Origin: Cryptomeria japonica
Taxonomy: Eukaryota > Streptophyta > Pinopsida > Cupressales > Cupressaceae
DNA: 64,000 nucleotides
Assembly (NCBI RefSeq): GCF_030272615.1
Contig: NC_081411.1
Location: 41,529,140-41,593,139 of the forward strand
Direction: 5' to 3'
Part shown: positions 57,012-64,000 of the stretch, one piece after another
How the letters are laid out: every line of letters begins with the position of its first letter
Position numbering within the stretch: position 1 is the stretch's first letter
Program-made: the position numbers and the translations under genes
The notes under the pieces: generated by a model
Told to the model about the DNA's origin: nothing
Database searches by the model: none
The model's input: the letters and a program-made list of their open reading frames with translations, nothing else

Positions 57012-60000
57012 ATCTCCCCCTTTTTCATTGATGGCAACACTTGTACCATCTTCTACTAAAATATCCCCCCTTTGACATCAAAGACAAAGGGCACATATCT
57101 AAAAATAGTCACCTTCCTTTGGAGCTCTCTCTCCCTTTGTAATATTCCTCTAATCTCTTTTATCTTGGTATATTCCCTTTCTTTGATACATGCAATACTC
57201 CACTTGATAGGGGAAACTCTAATAACCAAAACACTTCATCCACCACTACTCCCCGTAAGAGCAGCCACAAGATTAGTATAGGAGATAAAAGATAAGCCTT
57301 GAATCTCCCCTTGGAAAGATGCATCATATCTATGCATCTAGTTAGATAAAGGAGGGGAAATAACGCCTAACATCAACTTGAGATACATAAAAGTGTCCTT
57401 TTCTAATGCTTTAGCAAAGACATCTGTAATTTGTTCCTTTGTAAGTACATACTCCAATCTAACCTCTTTATCTACAACCTTCTCTCTCAAGAAGTGATAT
57501 TAGATAGAAATGTGTTTATTTCTTGAATGCATTGTCGGGTTCTTTGAAATGTTTATAGCATTGTCACACATAATGGGAATTGCTTCATCATACATTATGC
57601 TGACATCACTAAGAGTTTGCTTCATCCATATAACTTGAGTATAAAAAGATGTTGTTGCAATATAATCTACTTTTTCTTTAGATAATGAAACTTAATCTAT
57701 TTCTTACTTAACCAAGAGACCAACCTATCTCCCAAGAAAAATGAACCTCTACTTGTGTTTCTCCTATCATCTACATATTCAACCCAGTCAACATCTGTAT
57801 ATGCCTTTAGTATGAAGTTACCATTCTTTTTATACCATAAACCATAATCCAGAGTGCCCTTCAAATATCTGAATATTTTGTTTATTGCTTGATCATGTGA
57901 TGCTTCAGATTGGCCTAAAAGATTGCAACCAAATAGATATCCTACACAATGTTTGGTCTAGAAGTAGTCAAATACAACAATCCACCACTCATAGATCTGT
58001 GCTTCTTTTGATCAACATTTAAAGATTTATCATCCTTTCTCAACTTACAACTAGTAGACATAGGGGTTGCAATCGGTTTACTATTCTCCATCTCAAACTT
58101 CTTTACCATTTCCTTGACATACTTGGCCTAAGAGATAAAAATTCCATTTTCTAACATAGTAACTTGAAAACCAAGAAAGAAAGACAACTCACCAATCATA
58201 GACATTTTGAAATCCTTTTACATTTCATCAACAAATCTTACACATGTTATCATCACCTCCAAAGATAACATCATCAACATACACAACAACAATCAACAAC
58301 TTATCACCTTCAACTTTGAAATAAAAATTGTTGTTCTCAATACCTTTTTTGAAATTTTACTGCAAGATGTACTTATCCAAGCTAGCATACCAAGCCTAGG
58401 GGGCTTGCTTAAGTTCATACAATTCTTTCTTTAATCTACAAACCATGTCTAGAAATTGTGACAACTTAAACCCATGTGGTTGTTCAATATAAACTTCTTC
58501 TTCAAGCTCTCCATTTGGAAAGGTTGATTCAACATCCAAATGATACACCTTAAAAAAAATTATAAAGTAGAAAATGCAAGAAACATTCTTATGGTTTCCA
58601 TCCTAGCTACTAGAGTAAATGTCTCCTCAAAATATATACCTTCTAATTGTGAATAAACTTTACATACTAGTCTTTTGTTGTTTCTCATGACTTATCCATC
58701 CTCATTCAACTTATTCCAGAACACCCACTTAGTTCCTATCACATTTTTGTCTAGTGGTCTAGGTACTAGTTCCCATGTCTGACTATTCTCCATCTAATTT
58801 AGTTCTTCTTCCATAACCTTTATCCAAATTTCATATTTTCTTGTTTCCTTATAAGACCTTAGTTCCACTTAAGATAAGAAACAATAATTTGTCTTCTCAC
58901 TAGCTTATGCAACTTTCCTTCTAGCATGAACATCTTTGTGTTTTATCTCCAATGATATGGTCTTCTAAGTGGTTCTTTTGCACATACTTAGCTAGTTTTT
59001 TGGGTACTTTCTTAGGTTCTTCTTCTTCTTCAGTGATTGTCTCTTCTTTGTTTTCAAATTTTGGATCATTCTTCTCTTTTATAACAATTGGAATAACTTC
59101 TATTTCAGTCTCAAAATTAGGTTTTGGAGTAGCCTGATTTCTTTTTTCACACACTTTTATATTTGTGCTTTCTATCATCTTGTTTAGCCTTTTGTTGAAA
59201 CATCGCCAAGCTTTTCTATTTGTAGCACATCCCCAAAAATACCTTCATCTACTCTAGAATTAAACTTTCTTAGGTCTTCTTCATCTCTCTTGATATAACA
59301 CTTTCTTCCAAAAATTTAGAAATACTTCAAAGTGGGGGGTTTATCATTCCAAAGCTCATAAGGTGTCTTATTGTGATTTACTCTCACATGTACCTTGTTA
59401 AGAATTTAAACAACAGTTTGCACAACTTAATCCAGTATACATTAGTCAGGTTAGCATATTTCAACATAGTTCTAGCCATTTCAATAACAATGTTATTATT
59501 TTGTTCTACAACTCCATTCTACTTTGTGGTCCTCAGTGCAGAAAATTGCCTTCTAATACCATGTTCCTCACAAAATTTATCAAAGTCACTTGAAGTAAAC
59601 TATCCTCCTTTATTAGATCTCAAACATTTGATCCTAGCATATACATGATTCTCTACCATTTATTTTAACAATTTAAACCTTTCAAAATCCTTAGATTTTT
59701 CCTTTAAGAATGTAACCCATGTTATCCTAGAGTAATAATCAATAAGCAACATAAAGTACCTTTCTCCATTGAGTCTCATTGTCCTAGTGGGTCTAGAAAG
59801 GTTTGTGTGAACCAGCTTCAAAGGTTTTCAAGTAGAATATTCTTTGTTCTTGAACCTCCTTTTCATCTATTTTCCTAGTTGACATTCCCTACACGTGGCA
59901 TTAATATGTTTGATGATCGTTGGTAAATCCCTCACAACTGCAATAGTTCTAATCTTCACCATATTATAAAAATTGATATGTCTCATTCTCTTGTACCATA

Positions 60001-60039
60001 GCCAACATTCACTATTTTGAGCCAACAAATAGTTATTTA
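57012..60039 (-). pseudogene. Copia element 1 polyprotein, decayed
   Basis: Minus strand, from high to low coordinates: the GAG-pre-integrase zinc region (MRHINFYNMVK...CRECQLGK, about 60000-59870) and the integrase core (about 59860-59300, with ...NGVVEQNN). Then follow a Glu/Lys-rich linker (59178-58921), RT (TWELVPRPLDKNVIGTKWVF near 58770 and VVYVDDVIFGGDD near 58270) and RNase H (about 57900-57390). A polypurine tract AAAAAGGGGGAGA (about 57013-57026) precedes the LTR. Many stops. Copia element 2 is inserted at its left (gag-proximal) side. Confidence 0.85.
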
Positions 60040-60409
60040 TGTTGGAGTTGAGAAAACACAACACCACAGGAGCCTAAAGATCTTCTGCAAGTTAAAACAA
60101 TCTATTACAAGGAGAAGCAATGAAGCAAAGCAATTTGAAGAACAATACACAGCAAAAATATGCTCAAAAGAGGAGAGCTCAATATTCACCAAAAAAGTGT
60201 AGTGTCATAATAATACAAAGAAATGAAAAATAACCTCTAATAGGTCAAGAAACCCTAAAAGGGAAAACCTAGGCTTGCACATAATAATTAATAAAAGAAT
60301 TAATTATTATGCACCTAATGTTAGCTTAAGTGTAAAAAGATAATAGGGAACTTAAAGAATTAAACAAATACTGTTTAATTAATCAAGTAAATACCCAATT
60401 ACTCTAACA
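60040..60409 (-). mobile_element. Copia element 2, 3' LTR (370 bp)
   Basis: On the minus strand it starts TGTTAGAGTAATTGGG directly after the polypurine tract and ends ACTCCAACA. The ends are inverted (TGTTRGAG/CTCYAACA). The flanking base block on the far side is ATTTA (60035-60039); the matching duplication should lie beyond the right edge of the window. Confidence 0.85.
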
Positions 60410-60420
60410 CCCCCCCTTAA
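60410..60420 (-). other. Polypurine tract of Copia element 2
   Basis: TTAAGGGGGGG on the minus strand abuts the LTR and primes plus-strand DNA synthesis. Confidence 0.8.
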
Positions 60421-60749
60421 GCTAGACTTAGGGAGAAGCTAAAGCCTAGAACAACTACTACAAGCAGGAAAGATGGGTCCCGGCAACAAGGCCTGATCAG
60501 GTACCCAAATACAATGAAATCTCTATGAAACAGAGAAAAGGAGAAAACCCAGTGGGAAAAAACTCCTCTCCAAAAAGAGATAAAAGAACATGCTGAAAGA
60601 AGAAGAAGGAAGTCAGGCCTGATAAAGACCCCCCAATGACAACTTCCTTCACCCCAAGCATAGAATGCAACTAAAGATAGCGTGGTGATGCAAAAGGTTT
60701 CGTGAAGATGTCTGCAACCTGGTCGACAGTGGGAATGTACTCCAGAATG
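60421..60749 (-). other. Copia element 2, region between RNase H and LTR
   Basis: It contains the end of the RNase H frame (about 60680-60749) and a non-coding, pyrimidine-rich (on minus) 3' part without any further ORF. Confidence 0.5.
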
Positions 60750-61330
60750 AGAACACCATCCTAAATCAACTGGCAGATGAAATGCATGTGAAGCTCAATG
60801 TGCTTCGTCCATTGATGCTCTACCAGGTTGCGGGAAATATGAATAGCACTCTGATTGTCACACCAAAGAACAGTGGGACTATCAGGAGGAAAACCAAACT
60901 CAGTCACCAACTGTCGAAGCCATAAGATCTCCTGACTGGTGAGCACAGCAGCTCGGTACTCAGCCTCTGTAGATGATAATGCATGAGCAATCTGCTTCTT
61001 GCAAGACCATGTGATAGGACTAGAGCCAAGATAGAAAACAAAGCCAAAAGTAGACTTCCGATCAGTGACATCACCAACCCAATCTGAGTCAGTGTAGCCA
61101 ACAATGTGAGGGTCCCCTAATATATAGTGAATGCCATGAGAACTAGAGCCCTAAATGTACCACAAAATATGTTTGGCTTATTGCTAATGACTCTCATGAC
61201 AATCATGGGAGAATTGAGAGACAAGGCCAACCGCAAAGGAAACATCAGGATGGGTGTGAGTCATGTACAACAAACTGCCAACCAACTACCTATAAAGTGT
61301 AGAATCTACTGAAGGAGTGCGGCAAGTGGT
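60750..61330 (-). pseudogene. Copia element 2, RNase H domain
   Basis: LTSQEILWLRQLVTEFGF followed by VLWCDNQSAIHISRNLVEHQ and TKHIELHMHF is the standard Copia RNase H end; the D of CDNQSA and H of KHIE are present. The upstream frame (61104-60904) holds the ADWVG(D)-type region in a shifted frame, so the domain is broken by at least one frameshift. Confidence 0.85.
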
Positions 61331-62389
61331 GGTCAAAACAACCCTTGACTGAAATGGAGTGGGAGCAGGCTTGCAATCAAGCATGTCGAAGCACCGAAGT
61401 ATATCAAGAGCATACTTCTACTGGTAAATGTAGATCCCACCTGAAGACTGAATCACCTGAAGACTAAGATTTTTCATCTCAAACTGATCCATCAAGGCTC
61501 GTTGAGTATGCTGAATCATAGAGGATGAGCTACTAGTGATGAGGAGATCATCAACATATAGCACAAGAATCAAGATCTCACCCTCAAGAAGCTGAATGTA
61601 CACTGTGTGATCAGAATGACTATGGGTGAACCCAGTGGAGAGCAAGAAAGAATCCATCTTCTCATACCAAGCCCAAGGGGTCTGTTTGAGACAATACAAT
61701 GAACGTCAAAGTCTGCAAACCAAAGAACTGTCCTGCACAAATCCCTGAGGCTGCTCCATGTAGATTTCCTCTTGTAGATCCCCATGCAAGAAGGCACTCT
61801 TCACATCCATCTGAAAAATAGGCCAACCCCGAGAAGCTGCAAGAGATAGTACAAAGTGAATGGAGTTCATCTTGGTGACAAGGGCAAAGGTCTCGGAGTA
61901 ATCAATACCCTCAACCTATGAGAAACCCTTTGCAACAAGATGTTCTTTGTACTTATCAATGGAACCATCAGCAACATACTTGGTGTGATACAACCAGCGA
62001 CACCTAACAATCTTTCTGCCCTTAGGAAGAGGACGGAGATCCCAAGTATGATTCCTCATCAAAGAAGAATACTCCTCCTCCATAGCACAACCCCACTCAG
62101 GATGACTGGTAGCCTCTGAAAACTTTTGAGGATCATCTGAAATAGCATGACTCAAAAGACTAGAACCCACAGTATGAGAATGGGTCCGACAAGTATCTGA
62201 AGGATCACCGGCCAAAGGACCTGCCGCCTTAATAGTAAAGCGAGCCCACTTGGGCATCTGAGGTGGAGCAAGTGGAGGTGGGGATGGTGGATCATCAACA
62301 CCATCATCAGAATCATCCTCAAAAAGATCCTGAAGAGATGCAGTGGAAGGAGTAGGTAGAGGAGGAGACACTGGAGTCGGGGTATCCAC
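61331..62389 (-). pseudogene. Copia element 2, reverse transcriptase domain
   Basis: The domain begins after a Pro-rich linker: WGCAMEEEYSSLMRNHTWDL, then CRWLYHTKYVADGSIDKYK, a stop after LVAKGFS (about 61917) and, downstream, SAFLHGDLQEEIYMEQPQGF, a stop near 61711, YCLKQTPWAWYEKMD and the catalytic VLYVDDLL (about 61560). Only a few stops interrupt it, so this copy is younger than Copia element 1. Confidence 0.9.
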
Positions 62390-63628
62390 TGTGGGAAGGT
62401 GCTCATCAAACTGAACATCCTGTCAAAATAGGACCTCTCTAGAATCAGAATCAAACAACTTGTACGCTTTAACATCCTCATAGTAGCCAACAAAAATGAG
62501 AGGTCGGCTCTTCTGCTCCATGGATTTCCTCTGAGCATCAGGAATAAAAGCCCAAGCCTCAGTGCCAAACACTCGGAAAAAAGAAACATCAGGTTTGTTA
62601 TGAGACCAAGCCTCCTCAACAGTCATATGTCAAATAGCCTTGTGAGGCATCCAATTCTAAATATAGTTGGCACAATTGACTGCCTCAGCCCAAAAAAATG
62701 AATCCATGGACTTGGACTGAAGCATACAATTCACCATCTCCCGTAAGGTTCTGTTCTTGCACTCAGCAACACCATTCTGCTGAGGGGTGTAGGGAATAGT
62801 AAACTGATGCTGCAAACCATGCTCAGTGCAAAAATCTCTGAAATCTTGATTCACATACTCCCCCCCATTATCTGTACGTATTCACCGAATAGAACAACTT
62901 GACTACTTCTCAACAAATGTCTTGAAGATTCAAAATGACTCAAAGACATCAGACTTATACTTAAGAAAGTACACCCATGTGCGTTTGAAGAAGTCATCAA
63001 TAAAAGTGAGCACATACTTGGCCCCAGAAAAAGGAGTGGGAAATGACATGAGATCACTGTGAATCAAATCCAAGGGTGCCAAAGCATGAGGGGCTCTTCC
63101 CTTCAGAAAGGGATCTCTATGATGCTTGCCAAGCACACAACCATGACAAACACCATCAGTGCAGGAAATTTGTGGAATCCCAAGAACAAGTGCCTGTGTA
63201 CTCATCTGCTGAAGATATCTGTAATTGACATGGCCCAAGCACTCATGCCAAAGCTTACTCACTAAATCTACATGTGCTATAAGAGATGAACCAACACCCA
63301 AAGAGGGCTCAAATCCATCAAATCTATACAAACGAGATGCAGTATCCACACTCCCAGTAGCCACAACCAAATTAGAGTCATGGAGGTCTCGAATAACCAC
63401 ATCATGTGGTGAGAACTTAATTGTCTTACCAGAGCCAGAGTGGCAAATCTTATAAATGGATAGGAGGTTCGTCGAGATGTCAAGAACAACTAGAACATCC
63501 TGCAGAGTACCCCCATCCAATGAGATAGAACCTAAACCCAAGACTGAAAGTTGAACTGAGTCACCCACTGCAATCTGTGAAGTACCACAAGAGGCAAGAG
63601 ATGTAACCAACTGCTGAGTGTGAGTCAT
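62390..63628 (-). pseudogene. Copia element 2, GAG-pre-integrase and integrase
   Basis: LWHECLGHVNYRYLQQMS with CTDGVCHGCVLGKHH is the HHCC zinc domain, followed by LDLIHSDLMSFPTPFSGAKY and FIDDFFKRTWVYFLKYKSDVF (the first two catalytic Asp regions). The frame then shifts, with FCTEHGLQHQFTIPYTPQQNGVAE carrying the third part of the DDE site (about 62835-62770). The C-terminal part reads VFGTEAWAFIPDAQRKSM. Frameshifts lie near 62930, 62855 and 62640. Confidence 0.9.
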
Positions 63629-64000
63629 ATGGTGAGAAGCACCAAAATCAAGTATCCATGTGGACCCATAGGTCGAAGCTCAAGTAGTGAGAGAATGACC
63701 TTTCCCTATGGAAGGAGAAGATGCCTGAGGTGAGGAGATGTGATGATGTTGCATGGCTTCCTCTAAAGCCTCTAAACGTTTCCAATACCGGGAAACATGA
63801 TGTCCTTCCTTGCCACAAAAACTGCAAGTATCTCTAGATTTCTTCTTAGTTTTGGAGGAAGACTCACCAGACTGTGAATATTTACCATGCTTGGGAGGAA
63901 ATGGTGGTTTATATTCAGACTTATGAGCAGGCTTGGAGAGATTCTCACAGAAGGCTTCTTCGCCTTCAGTTTCTGCTTTTGTTTCTCCTTAGAGGACTAA
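63629..64000 (-). pseudogene. Copia element 2, Gag end and protease
   Basis: On the minus strand the zinc knuckle reads CSFCGKEGHHVSRY (about 63830-63790), where the last Cys of CX2CX4HX4C is Tyr. The protease active site reads TWILDFGASHHMT (about 63665-63625), with Phe in place of the Ser or Thr of D(S/T)G. Both key positions are lost, so even this younger copy is not functional. The rest of Gag and the 5' LTR lie beyond the window. Confidence 0.85.

Overview
The window looks like plant nuclear DNA, most likely from a large, repeat-rich seed-plant genome; a gymnosperm is my guess. The grounds are AT-rich spacers, nested LTR retrotransposons and solo LTRs, plant-type LINEs with an RNase H domain, long microsatellites, and a single host gene with a 5-kb intron. 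I see no bacterial features, no CRISPR array, and no convincing rRNA or tRNA gene.

Layout. 1-5151: an accessory-type ORF, frameshifted and about 1,070 codons long, with its own TATA box and a leader intron, running into a 1.09-kb LTR. 5820-12744 (minus): a complete strictosidine synthase-like gene of four exons and 331 codons. 13215-20857: LINE copy 1 with a degraded ORF1, a degraded ORF2 (endonuclease, RT, zf-RVT, RNase H) and an extra downstream ORF (ORF3). 21.7-29.5 kb: microsatellites, duplications, solo LTRs and a 54-bp minisatellite. 29.5-36.9 kb: two decayed copies of a DDE-like transposase family, the first interrupted by a TRIM. 37.1-38.0 kb: a 179-bp tandem array. 38056-42013: LINE copy 2, 5'-truncated but keeping RNase H and ORF3, with a solo LTR inside ORF3. 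43.3-44.6 kb: a 138-bp satellite built of palindromes. 45-52.8 kb: mostly unrecognised AT-rich DNA, with one polyadenylated retroposed remnant and one coiled-coil remnant. 52.9-64 kb: a solo LTR, a decayed Copia element whose 3' LTR was itself invaded, and a younger Copia element nested in the first.

The main observation is that both LINE copies carry the same third ORF after RNase H. It has an N-terminal globular domain beginning MGGDL, then a charged linker and an acidic or coiled-coil tail. The ORF next to the LTR at 856-4061 has a similar layout and some weak local similarity. This suggests an accessory protein family carried by both LINE and LTR elements. ATG/TGA overlaps (ATGA) sit at the ORF1/ORF2 border and at the end of RNase H in both LINEs, which would fit coupled translation. 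Apart from the strictosidine synthase-like gene, every coding unit here is decayed.
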